Assembly (NCBI GenBank): GCA_043748015.1
Contig: JAYTOA010000169.1
Coordinates: forward strand, 18,523-82,522
Reading direction: 5' to 3'
DNA length: 64,000 nt
Source: JAIBBG01 sp043748015
GTDB taxonomy: Bacteria; Bacteroidota; Bacteroidia; Flavobacteriales_D; Sanyastnellaceae
Shown: positions 9,773 through 17,318 of the stretch, piece by piece
Position numbering within the stretch: the stretch's first letter is position 1
Layout: each line of letters starts with the position of its first letter
Program-made: the position numbers and the translations under genes
Notes under the pieces: generated by a model
Seen by the model: only the letters and a program-made list of their open reading frames with translations
What the model was told of the DNA's origin: nothing
The model's database searches: none

Positions 9773-10222
9773 ATGCACACAGGCCTGCTTCATCTCCACT
9801 CAGCATTGCGCTGGCTGGTATTCATCTTTATGATGGCAACCATCATCGATAGCTTGTTCAGAATGTACAGACCATTTAAGGAAACAGAAAGAAAAATGGC
9901 CTTGCTTTCTTTGGCCACTTTGCATACGCAGCTTCTCCTCGGATTGATTCTCTATTTTACAAGTCCTATGATTGCTCAGTTTATAGAATCAGGTAGGATT
10001 ATGAAAAACCCGATTGCACGCTTTTATGTTGTAGAGCATTTATTAGGGATGGCGCTTGCCACCGTTCTAGTCACTGTTGGCTATGTAAGAGCAAAACGCC
10101 AAAGCGAGCACTGGAGTAAACACAGAATGATATTCTTCTACTACCTCACAGCACTTATACTTATTTTACTCAGTATTCCATGGCCTTTCAGAGAAGTTGG
10201 AGCAGGAAGAGGCTGGTTCTGA
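9773..10222 (+). CDS. Small four-helix membrane protein, cytochrome-b-like
   Basis: 149 residues with four hydrophobic helices. Histidines lie at membrane positions typical of haem ligation: HLHSALRWLVF in helix 1, LATLHTQLLLGLIL in helix 2, and YVVEHLLGMALA in helix 3. The end, LSIPWPFREVGAGRGWF, is characteristic of a Bacteroidota family usually annotated as 'cytochrome B'. It overlaps the following cytochrome c lipoprotein by 43 bp, so the two are translationally coupled and probably act together in electron transfer. Haem binding is inferred from the histidines and the context, not shown. Confidence 0.75.
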   Translation: MHTGLLHLHSALRWLVFIFMMATIIDSLFRMYRPFKETERKMALLSLATLHTQLLLGLILYFTSPMIAQFIESGRIMKNPIARFYVVEHLLGMALATVLVTVGYVRAKRQSEHWSKHRMIFFYYLTALILILLSIPWPFREVGAGRGWF

Positions 10223-10539
10223 TTGCGTCGACGGCATTCTTTGCTGTTTCATTTTTCGCTTGCCAAAACAATACGTCTGTTGTTCCTGTTTCTGCAGGTA
10301 AACCAGATGCCGCTACTGTGCAGAAAATTTATCAGTCACGTTGCGCAATTTGTCACGGCTTCGATGGTAAACAACGTTATGCCGGAGCGAAAGACATTAG
10401 CATAACTGCAATGAACAAAGCTGAAATCATCGACAGAATTTCTGAAGGAAAAGGTTCCATGCCACCGCAAAAAGACATGCTGACAATTGAGCAAATCGAT
10501 GCGATTGCAGATTTTGTATTGAGTCTTAAAGCGCAATAG
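10180..10539 (+). CDS. Cytochrome c lipoprotein (single haem)
   Basis: 119 residues. The N terminus has basic residues, a hydrophobic core and a lipobox ending FFAC (Cys27-28), so it is probably a lipoprotein on the periplasmic face. The haem-attachment motif CAICH follows (~57-61) and a downstream MPP (SMPPQ) provides the axial Met of a class I cytochrome c. The C-terminal helix is IDAIADFVLSLK. Its start lies inside the upstream membrane gene, with a 43-bp overlap in a different frame. The likely role is electron carrier partner of that membrane protein. Confidence 0.87.
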   Translation: MAFQRSWSRKRLVLIASTAFFAVSFFACQNNTSVVPVSAGKPDAATVQKIYQSRCAICHGFDGKQRYAGAKDISITAMNKAEIIDRISEGKGSMPPQKDMLTIEQIDAIADFVLSLKAQ

Positions 10540-10571
10540 CGCGAAATTTGCCCCGATAAATCTGAATTATT

Positions 10572-11801
10572 TTGATCGAAAAAAAGACGAAAACCGTTGC
10601 GACGAGCACCGAACCGGAAACTTGCATTCTGGTGGGAATTATTACGCAAAAACAAACACGAGAGCAACTTGACGAATATCTCGATGAACTTGAGTTTCTC
10701 GCTGAGACAGCCAATGCACGCTGTCTGAATCGCTTCACACAGAACATGGAAAAACCCGATTCGCGCACGTTTGTTGGATCAGGAAAATTACAAGAAATAA
10801 AAAGTTATGTCAAAGAACACAAGCCCGCACTTATCATTTTCGATGACGAACTCGCTCCATCGCAATTGAGAAATATAGAAAGTGAATTTCAGGAAACAGG
10901 CGTGAAAATTATCGATCGCAACAATCTCATCTTAGACATTTTCGCCTCTCGCGCAAGGACAGCACATGCCAAAAAACAAGTCGAGCTTGCCCAATATGAA
11001 TACTTGCTTCCACGGCTCAAACGAATGTGGAGTCACCTCGAGAAACAGCGAGGTGGTATCGGAATGCGCGGACCCGGTGAGCAGGAAATTGAAACAGATA
11101 GAAGGATTGTTCGCGATAGAATTTCATTGCTAAAGGACCAATTGAAAGATATCGACCGTCAGATGTCTACGCAGCGCGGCAATCGTGGCGCTTTGATCCG
11201 CGTGGCTCTAGTTGGATATACCAACGTCGGAAAAAGCACATTGATGAATCTCTTGTCAAAAAGCGACGTTTTCGCAGAAAACAAACTCTTCGCAACACTC
11301 GATACAACTGTGCGCAAAGTCGTGGTTGAGAATCTTCCATTTCTCTTAACGGACACGGTAGGTTTCATCAGAAAACTTCCACACCAGCTCATCGAATCAT
11401 TTAAAAGCACTCTGGACGAAACGCGCGAGGCTGATTTGCTGCTGCATGTTGTCGACATCTCTCATCCGCAATTTGAAGAACAATACAAAGTAGTGAACGA
11501 TACACTGCGCGAAATTGGCGCGGGTGATAAACCGATGATGATCATCTTTAATAAGATGGATGCTTATAAGCACACCCCCAAAGAAGAAGACGATCTCACA
11601 CCGGCAGTGAAGGAAAACATCACGCTCGAGGAATTGCAGCATTCTTGGATGTCCCGACTGAACGATAAAGATGTTGTTTTCATTTCTGCACAGGAGAAAA
11701 CGAACATCGATCAACTCAAAGAAATTTTGTATGAACGTGTGAGACAAATTCACATCACAAAGTATCCACACAACAATTTTTTATTCGAGAAATTCGACTA
11801 G
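10572..11801 (+). CDS. hflX: GTPase HflX (ribosome-associated)
   Basis: 409 residues, a normal length for the family. The N-terminal HflX domain contains SRTFVGSGKLQEI and IIFDDELAPSQLRN; the glycine-rich linker GGIGMRGPGEQEIETDRR is diagnostic. The G domain has G1 GYTNVGKSTL (~215-224), G3 DTVGF and G4 NKMD. HflX binds the 50S subunit and rescues or splits stalled ribosomes under stress. The start is a TTG at 10572; there is no in-frame ATG before conserved sequence begins. It lies 32 bp after the cytochrome c gene and may be co-transcribed. Confidence 0.96.
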   Translation: MIEKKTKTVATSTEPETCILVGIITQKQTREQLDEYLDELEFLAETANARCLNRFTQNMEKPDSRTFVGSGKLQEIKSYVKEHKPALIIFDDELAPSQLRNIESEFQETGVKIIDRNNLILDIFASRARTAHAKKQVELAQYEYLLPRLKRMWSHLEKQRGGIGMRGPGEQEIETDRRIVRDRISLLKDQLKDIDRQMSTQRGNRGALIRVALVGYTNVGKSTLMNLLSKSDVFAENKLFATLDTTVRKVVVENLPFLLTDTVGFIRKLPHQLIESFKSTLDETREADLLLHVVDISHPQFEEQYKVVNDTLREIGAGDKPMMIIFNKMDAYKHTPKEEDDLTPAVKENITLEELQHSWMSRLNDKDVVFISAQEKTNIDQLKEILYERVRQIHITKYPHNNFLFEKFD

Positions 11802-11823
11802 TTTTTTGTCCAATTCGGCGATA

Positions 11824-11831
11824 TACTTTTG
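11824..11831 (+). promoter_or_regulatory. Possible -7 box (TACTTTTG)
   Basis: A perfect TAnnTTTG match lies 55 bp before the lipoprotein gene at 11886. The only candidate -33 (TTTG at 11805) is too close, at 15 bp. A short hairpin (AAAGGAA / TTCCTTT, 11840-11858) lies in the predicted leader. Confidence 0.35.
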
Positions 11832-11885
11832 AATTGCATGAAAGGAAAATACTTCCTTTAGCTAAATCGCTTAATAAGTATATCT

Positions 11886-12593
11886 ATGAAAAACATTTTC
11901 ATTGCAGGGCTATTATCTCTGTTCATCCTTCAAAGTTGCAGTATAGAGAAACGCCGCTACACCGGTGGGTTTCACATTGAGCGACACCATGCTTCACCTT
12001 CGCTATCGAAGCATGTCCATGATGAGTCTGAGTCGGCCGCTCTGATGGACACCGATGCAGAATTGACCGCGGAAAATCACACTATTTTACCTTCTAAAGG
12101 CTTAGAAAAAAATGCCTGCTTTAGCACATGTGAAAAGCATCAAAACGCAACGTCGAAAAAAAATCTAGATTTGAAACGAAAAATCGTGTCAACCGAAAAA
12201 AAGAATGTCGATACGTATTTCGTACCATTCGAAAACAATGTACTTAAGATAGAAGATTCACTCAAGAGAAATACCAATGCAACCAGCAGTGTGGTATTCT
12301 CGGTATTGGCTTGGGTCTTTCGGGCAATACAATTCATCGCAGTTACTTCAGGTCAAATAACATTTGAAGCTTCACTTCTAACACTGCTTGCCCCTGGTGC
12401 TATACTTGCATTCATGGCTTTTGCATTTGCCGCAGTTGCGATGAAGACCATGAACTCGCACCCCGGCATATACAGTAATCGAACAGATGCCATTAATGGT
12501 GGCGGCCTTGCCCTTGCCTATTTATATCAATTTGCAATGTCGCTTCTTTTTTACGCCTTTCTATTGTATACCGGATTGATTTTATGGATGTAA
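11886..12593 (+). CDS. Putative lipoprotein with C-terminal membrane segments
   Basis: 235 residues. The lipobox LQSC places the lipidated Cys at ~18, followed at once by SIEKRRYTGGFHIERHH; a Cys-S-I-x-K-R-R-Y start recurs in small Bacteroidota lipoproteins. Residues ~30-125 are polar and charged, probably disordered. The rest holds three hydrophobic segments (~140-160, 160-185, 205-235), an odd combination for a lipoprotein. No homologous function is recognised. It stands alone between hflX and the aminotransferase. The start is well supported by the signal peptide. Confidence 0.65.
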   Translation: MKNIFIAGLLSLFILQSCSIEKRRYTGGFHIERHHASPSLSKHVHDESESAALMDTDAELTAENHTILPSKGLEKNACFSTCEKHQNATSKKNLDLKRKIVSTEKKNVDTYFVPFENNVLKIEDSLKRNTNATSSVVFSVLAWVFRAIQFIAVTSGQITFEASLLTLLAPGAILAFMAFAFAAVAMKTMNSHPGIYSNRTDAINGGGLALAYLYQFAMSLLFYAFLLYTGLILWM

Positions 12594-12725
12594 ACTGTCC
12601 ATCTATCGGGCGCATTAAATCCTTGCTAAAAGCATAGTGCATCATTTCTTATATTGCAAAAAACAATACATTCGCAGCGCTTCACACTTTGCCGGCAATA
12701 ATGTCAGGCACAAACAAGAAAGTAT

Positions 12726-14015
12726 ATGAACAATACAGCAACAGCTGCAGGAAAGGATTTCAGAGTTTCATCCATGGCCGAAAATCTTGTCGGTTCGGAA
12801 ATCATCAAGCTTGCAGGGGAAATACGCGAACTTATCTCCAAAGGAGAAAAAATCTACAATTTCACCATTGGTGATTTCGATCCTAAAATATTTTCTATTC
12901 CCGATGAATTGAAAACTGAAATCATTCGCGCTTATAATGAGAACGAGACAAATTATCCCGCAGCGGACGGTATTGCTGATCTGAGGAAATCCGTATCCGC
13001 GTTGATCAAAAACTGGCAACATCTTGATTATTCTGAAAACGAAGTCCTTATTGCAGGTGGCGCCAGACCTTTGATCTACGCTATCTTCCAGGCTGTGGTT
13101 GATCCCGGTGACAAGGTGGTGTTTCCGGTTCCAAGTTGGAACAACAATCACTATACACATCTTACTCATGCGCAAGCCGTTTTAGTCGAAACAACGCCTG
13201 AAAATAATTTTCTGCCGGTTGCCGACGATTTGAGAGAATCTCTCGAAGGGGCAGCTCTTCTGGCTCTTTGCTCGCCGCTGAATCCAACTGGAACAGCCTT
13301 CTCTCAATCGCAACTGGAAAAAATTTGCGACTTGGTGTTGGAGGAAAATCAAAGGCGAAGCCCGGCAGAGAAACCGCTTTATCTGATGTACGATCAAATT
13401 TATATGGCACTCACTTATGGCGAAACAACACATGTCGATCCTGTGAGTTTGAGACCTGAACTGCGCCCATACGTAATATTTGTAGATGGCATTTCGAAGT
13501 CTTTCGCCGCTACCGGTGTTCGCGTTGGTTGGTCTTTCGGACCGAAAAAAGTAATCGATAAAATGAAGAACATACTCGGACATATAGGAGCATGGTCTCC
13601 AAAAGCCGAGCAAGTGGCTACCGCACGTTTTCTGAAAAATGACGCAGCTGTGAATAGCTACCTGAAAAACATCAAGATCAACATCGAGCAAAGATTGAAT
13701 GGCTTTTACGATGGAATCATCTCGTTGAAAAATGAGGGGTACAACGTCAACGCTATTGCTCCTATGGCCGCGATGTATCTGACGGTTCAGTTCAATCTGA
13801 AAGGAAAGAAAACTCCTGCTGGTCTGGTGATTGAAACCACAGAGCAAATGACCGGATATTTATTGAATGATGCCAAGCTCGCATTGGTGCCATTCAGCGC
13901 TTTTGGAGCCTCCAAAAACTCCAACTGGTACCGACTCTCAGTTGGAACTGCCTCCATGTTAGACGTGAATGATGCAATTCAAAGTCTTCGCTCAGCTCTG
14001 CAACGACTTTCGTGA
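12726..14015 (+). CDS. PLP-dependent aminotransferase, class I/II (aspartate aminotransferase-like)
   Basis: 429 residues. Fold type I features are in order: NFTIGDFDPKIFSIP (substrate arm), NYPAADGIADLRK, AGGARPLIYAIFQAVVDPGD, LCSPLNPTGTAFS (PLP-contacting Asn), YDQIYMALTYG (Asp/Tyr at the cofactor), and SKSFAATGVRVGW with the Schiff-base Lys. The C-terminal R-L-S-V-G motif (WYRLSVGTA) holds the Arg that binds the alpha-carboxylate. It probably transaminates an amino acid with 2-oxoglutarate; substrate specificity cannot be read. Monocistronic in appearance, with manC downstream after 77 bp. Confidence 0.9.
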   Translation: MNNTATAAGKDFRVSSMAENLVGSEIIKLAGEIRELISKGEKIYNFTIGDFDPKIFSIPDELKTEIIRAYNENETNYPAADGIADLRKSVSALIKNWQHLDYSENEVLIAGGARPLIYAIFQAVVDPGDKVVFPVPSWNNNHYTHLTHAQAVLVETTPENNFLPVADDLRESLEGAALLALCSPLNPTGTAFSQSQLEKICDLVLEENQRRSPAEKPLYLMYDQIYMALTYGETTHVDPVSLRPELRPYVIFVDGISKSFAATGVRVGWSFGPKKVIDKMKNILGHIGAWSPKAEQVATARFLKNDAAVNSYLKNIKINIEQRLNGFYDGIISLKNEGYNVNAIAPMAAMYLTVQFNLKGKKTPAGLVIETTEQMTGYLLNDAKLALVPFSAFGASKNSNWYRLSVGTASMLDVNDAIQSLRSALQRLS

Positions 14016-14092
14016 TTTACGCGCCATAGTATGTGATATTTACAGCCTGCATCCAGTGGTTCATTCACTGGTAAAAAGGAAAAAGGAAATCA

Positions 14093-15181
14093 ATGGATAA
14101 AAAAAATTATTGCGTAATCATGGCGGGTGGCATTGGAAGCCGCTTCTGGCCCATGAGTCGCACTTCACTACCCAAGCAGTTTCATGATATTTTGGGTGTT
14201 GGCCGAACGCTTATACAAATGACCTATGATCGATTTGTACCGCTTTGTCCTAAGGAAAATATTCTGGTAGTGACAAATGAGCGCTATAAAGATCTGGTGC
14301 TGCAGCAACTTCCCGACCTTCAACCCGAGCAAGTGCTTTGTGAACCGTATATGCGCAATACTGCGCCTTGTATTGCATACGCTACTTTCTGGATTGCCGA
14401 ACGCGAGCCAGATGCCAACATCATCGTTGCACCCAGTGATCATTTGATTCTCAACAACGATGAATTCAGAAACATCATTGAAACAAGCATCAAACAGACA
14501 ACAGACACAGGCAATCTGGTGACACTTGGCATTAAGCCTACCAGGCCCGATACCGGATATGGTTATATTCAGTGGGCTGACGACAAAAAAGCACAACATG
14601 AAAAAGTAAAACGTGTAAAAACGTTTACCGAAAAACCGGATCTCGAACTCGCAAAAGATTTCATTGCAAGCGGCGACTTTTACTGGAATTCAGGCATTTT
14701 TATCTGGAAACTAAATGCCATTCTTCACGCGTTTGAGTCGAATCTTCCTGATATGTACCGGGCCTTTGCCGAAGGCCAGGGTATTTATGGCACCGAAGGC
14801 GAAGTGGAATTTATCGGAAGAATTTATCCCGCGTGCGACAATATTTCCATCGACTATGGCATCATGGAAAAAGCAAAAAATGTAAGCGTCGTATTGAGTG
14901 ATTTTGGATGGAGCGATCTTGGAACTTGGGGATCTCTACATGCACATCTTGCACACGACGCGCACCACAATGGAGTGGTTGGCAAAGATGTCATGCTTCA
15001 TAATTGTGCCGATAACGTTGTGAATATGCCCAAAGGTAAACTCGCCGTGATCCATGGCTTGAATGGATATATCGTAGTAGACACCAAAGAAATTCTTCTT
15101 ATATGTAAAAAGCAAGATGAACAGAAAATCAAACAATGGGTAAATGACGTGAAGGATAAAAAAGGAGAACGCTGGGCCTGA
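14093..15181 (+). CDS. manC: Mannose-1-phosphate guanylyltransferase
   Basis: 362 residues. The N-terminal nucleotidyltransferase signature CVIMAGGIGSRFWPMSR followed by LPKQF is diagnostic of GDP-mannose pyrophosphorylases. Other blocks are NTAPCIAYA, VAPSDHLI, PDTGYGYIQ, FTEKPD, YWNSGIFIWK and SIDYGIMEKA. It makes GDP-mannose from mannose-1-phosphate and GTP for cell-surface glycans. The length fits the single-domain form without a fused isomerase (phosphomannose isomerase domain absent). It ends on a bidirectional terminator that overlaps its last codons. Confidence 0.94.
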   Translation: MDKKNYCVIMAGGIGSRFWPMSRTSLPKQFHDILGVGRTLIQMTYDRFVPLCPKENILVVTNERYKDLVLQQLPDLQPEQVLCEPYMRNTAPCIAYATFWIAEREPDANIIVAPSDHLILNNDEFRNIIETSIKQTTDTGNLVTLGIKPTRPDTGYGYIQWADDKKAQHEKVKRVKTFTEKPDLELAKDFIASGDFYWNSGIFIWKLNAILHAFESNLPDMYRAFAEGQGIYGTEGEVEFIGRIYPACDNISIDYGIMEKAKNVSVVLSDFGWSDLGTWGSLHAHLAHDAHHNGVVGKDVMLHNCADNVVNMPKGKLAVIHGLNGYIVVDTKEILLICKKQDEQKIKQWVNDVKDKKGERWA

Positions 15182-15205
15182 TAGACCGCAGCGTTTCAAT
15201 TTTTT
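15168..15205. terminator. Bidirectional terminator between manC and a convergent gene
   Basis: A 7-bp stem (AACGCTG 15168-15174 / CAGCGTT 15189-15195) with extra GG/CC pairing inside is followed on the plus strand by AATTTTTTA. On the minus strand the stem is followed by CTCCTTTTTTATC, so it can serve both convergent genes. It begins inside the last codons of manC. Confidence 0.75.
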
Positions 15206-15218
15206 ATTCTTCCCCTAG

Positions 15219-15716
15219 TTACTTCTTACGGCTCAAAGGTTCGTAGAGTGTGATAATCATTTGTGGTAAACCATCTTTTGTTGTGGCCTGCAAATACACC
15301 TGAGGATTCCTCGCTTTCAAAGCCGGATCATCGCTTCTAAATTCATAGCTGATTAAATTTCCTGTGGCCAACTTCTTCTCCGAACGCACGTATTTCTCTG
15401 TCGGAAACACTTGCTGAATCTGCATTTCAAATCGCCCAAGAAACTGCTCCGCGGTTGATTCATCTTGAAGATACATGATGAAATCGACGGCATGAACGCC
15501 TTTATCCAAATCGAATCTGATACGACATTGATTGAAATCACCAATGGATTTTTCAAATTCCCAATTGCCGGTTTTTGAGTCCGAAAGTTTTTCAAGTCCA
15601 TCAAAGCTCTTCTGATAGGCCATGCCGAAAAAGTCGACAAACTGAATCTTGTCAGACACTGTGAAGGACATCATCGCCAAAGCGGAAATCGTGAAAGCAG
15701 AAATAATGTATTTCAT
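15219..15716 (-). CDS. Exported protein of unknown function
   Basis: 165 residues with a signal peptide (MKYIISAFTISALAMMSFTV). The mature part has a mixed alpha/beta pattern with no motif I recognise: an FFGMAYQKSFDGLEKL helix, FDLDKGVHAVDFIMYLQDE, and a C-terminal QMIITLYEPLSRKK. No T9SS sorting domain and no lipobox Cys. It lies between manC (convergent) and clpX (divergent). Probably periplasmic. Confidence 0.7.
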   Translation of the reverse strand: MKYIISAFTISALAMMSFTVSDKIQFVDFFGMAYQKSFDGLEKLSDSKTGNWEFEKSIGDFNQCRIRFDLDKGVHAVDFIMYLQDESTAEQFLGRFEMQIQQVFPTEKYVRSEKKLATGNLISYEFRSDDPALKARNPQVYLQATTKDGLPQMIITLYEPLSRKK

Positions 15717-15820
15717 GGGATATAGTTTATTGTTCGGACTTTCTACGGTGCTTTTTCAATAGGGTTACAATGAATTGATTCCTTCATTTTTAGACTGTGT
15801 AAAAGGGCATTTGAATGACC

Positions 15821-15828
15821 TATCTTTG
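15821..15828 (+). promoter_or_regulatory. Bacteroidota -7 box of clpX (TATCTTTG)
   Basis: An exact TAnnTTTG match lies 33 bp before the clpX ATG at 15862. No convincing -33 TTG sits at 19-21 bp. A GTG-started reading at 15835 would coincide with the expected transcript start, which supports the ATG at 15862. Confidence 0.55.
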
Positions 15829-15861
15829 CCATAAGTGCCCTCGGGCGTCATTTATAAAGTC

Positions 15862-17088
15862 ATGAAAGAAATCAATTGCTCGTTCTGCGGAAGAAAGAAA
15901 AGCGAAGTCTCGATATTGATAGCGGGCATCAGCGGTCATATCTGCGACGATTGTGCGTCACAAGCTCACCAGATTGTCAGTGAAGAAGCCAAGGGATCCA
16001 ATTCTGAGGTCAAGACAGATCTGCAGTTTCAAATGCAAAAGCCTGCAGAAATAAAGAAATTCCTGGATGAATACGTCATTGGTCAGGATGAGGCGAAGAA
16101 ATTTCTGAGCGTTGCTGTATACAATCATTATAAGAGAATAACCCAGTACACTCGCAAGGATGTGGATGGCGTGGAAATAGAAAAATCCAATGTGATTCTG
16201 TTGGGTGAAACAGGAACAGGTAAAACGCTTTTGGCAAAAACCATTGCTAAAATGCTGAAAGTTCCTTTCGCGATTGCCGATGCTACAGTACTCACCGAAG
16301 CCGGATATGTTGGTGAAGATGTTGAAAGCATTCTATCGCGCTTACTTCAGGATGCTGATTTCGATGTGGCCAAAGCAGAAAGAGGGATCATCTTTATTGA
16401 TGAGATTGATAAAATAGCGCGCAAAAGTGATAACCCAAGCATCACCAGAGACGTGAGCGGTGAAGGTGTTCAACAGGCATTGCTCAAATTGCTCGAAGGT
16501 TCTGTGGTGAGTGTTCCTCCGCAAGGTGGAAGAAAACATCCTGAACAAAAACTCATTCAGGTCAACACAAAAAATATTCTTTTCGTTTGCGGCGGAGCGT
16601 TCGACGGTATCGACAGACTTATCGACAGACGAATAAATACTTCTGCCATTGGCTACAACAGCAGCGCTCATAAATTCAGCATGGGCAATCTCCTACAGTA
16701 TATCACTCCGCTTGATTTAAAAAAATTCGGATTGATACCTGAATTGATCGGGCGTTTTCCGGTGATCACCTACCTGGATCCATTGGATGAAGAAGCTTTA
16801 CGCAGAATTGTTACGGAACCGAAAAACGCACTCATCAAACAGTATGTGAAACTTTTTGAACTCGATGGTGTAAAGTTGACCTTCGATAAAAAAGTACTCG
16901 ACTTCATCGTTGAGAAAGCGATGGAATACAAACTGGGTGCGCGAGGCTTGAGATCCATTTGTGAAGCCGTTATGACAGATGCCATGTTTGAATTGCCTTC
17001 TCAAAACGAAAAGGAATTCAAAGTCACGCTTCAATATGCGAAGGAGAAATTTTCAAGAAGTAAGCTGAGTCAATTGAAAGTGGCATAA
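15862..17088 (+). CDS. clpX: ATP-dependent Clp protease ATP-binding subunit ClpX
   Basis: 408 residues. The N-terminal C4 zinc finger (CSFCGRKKSE then CDDC) binds adaptors. The AAA+ core has Walker A GETGTGKT, Walker B IIFIDEIDKI, sensor/Arg-finger region LIDRRINTS, IGF-loop region (IGYNSSA) and the sensor-2 motif GARGLRSICE. It unfolds substrates and feeds them to ClpP. The ATG at 15862 gives the usual MKEINCSFCG start. clpP is not in the window. A terminator hairpin follows at 17248. Confidence 0.97.
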   Translation: MKEINCSFCGRKKSEVSILIAGISGHICDDCASQAHQIVSEEAKGSNSEVKTDLQFQMQKPAEIKKFLDEYVIGQDEAKKFLSVAVYNHYKRITQYTRKDVDGVEIEKSNVILLGETGTGKTLLAKTIAKMLKVPFAIADATVLTEAGYVGEDVESILSRLLQDADFDVAKAERGIIFIDEIDKIARKSDNPSITRDVSGEGVQQALLKLLEGSVVSVPPQGGRKHPEQKLIQVNTKNILFVCGGAFDGIDRLIDRRINTSAIGYNSSAHKFSMGNLLQYITPLDLKKFGLIPELIGRFPVITYLDPLDEEALRRIVTEPKNALIKQYVKLFELDGVKLTFDKKVLDFIVEKAMEYKLGARGLRSICEAVMTDAMFELPSQNEKEFKVTLQYAKEKFSRSKLSQLKVA

Positions 17089-17247
17089 GCAACTTGAATA
17101 TTTCACTTGGATTGAATGCCCTTCTGTATTTCGATAAGATTGTCAATAAAAGGCGTTTCGGTGTTTATAAACGTAGGTTTCACGGGCGCCTTCAACTGAA
17201 AAATCACAATACGTTTGTCGTGAAACGATTTTTACATGATTGCGAAG

Positions 17248-17285
17248 CTGCCGTCCTCAGAAATGAAACGGCAGTTTTGCTTTTC
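17248..17285 (+). terminator. Terminator-like hairpin between clpX and mutS
   Basis: A perfect 7-bp stem (CTGCCGT 17248-17254 / ACGGCAG 17268-17274) is followed by TTTTGCTTTT. The tail overlaps the predicted -33 box of mutS. Confidence 0.6.
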
Positions 17286-17308
17286 TAATACTTTTGTTTC
17301 TAAATTGC
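17276..17308 (+). promoter_or_regulatory. Predicted mutS promoter, TTTG-N21-TAAATTGC
   Basis: TTTG at 17276-17279 and TAAATTGC at 17301-17308 are 21 bp apart. The -7 matches the first six consensus positions loosely (TTGC in place of TTTG). The mutS ATG is 11 bp downstream. Confidence 0.45.
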
Positions 17309-17318
17309 AGGTAGATCT

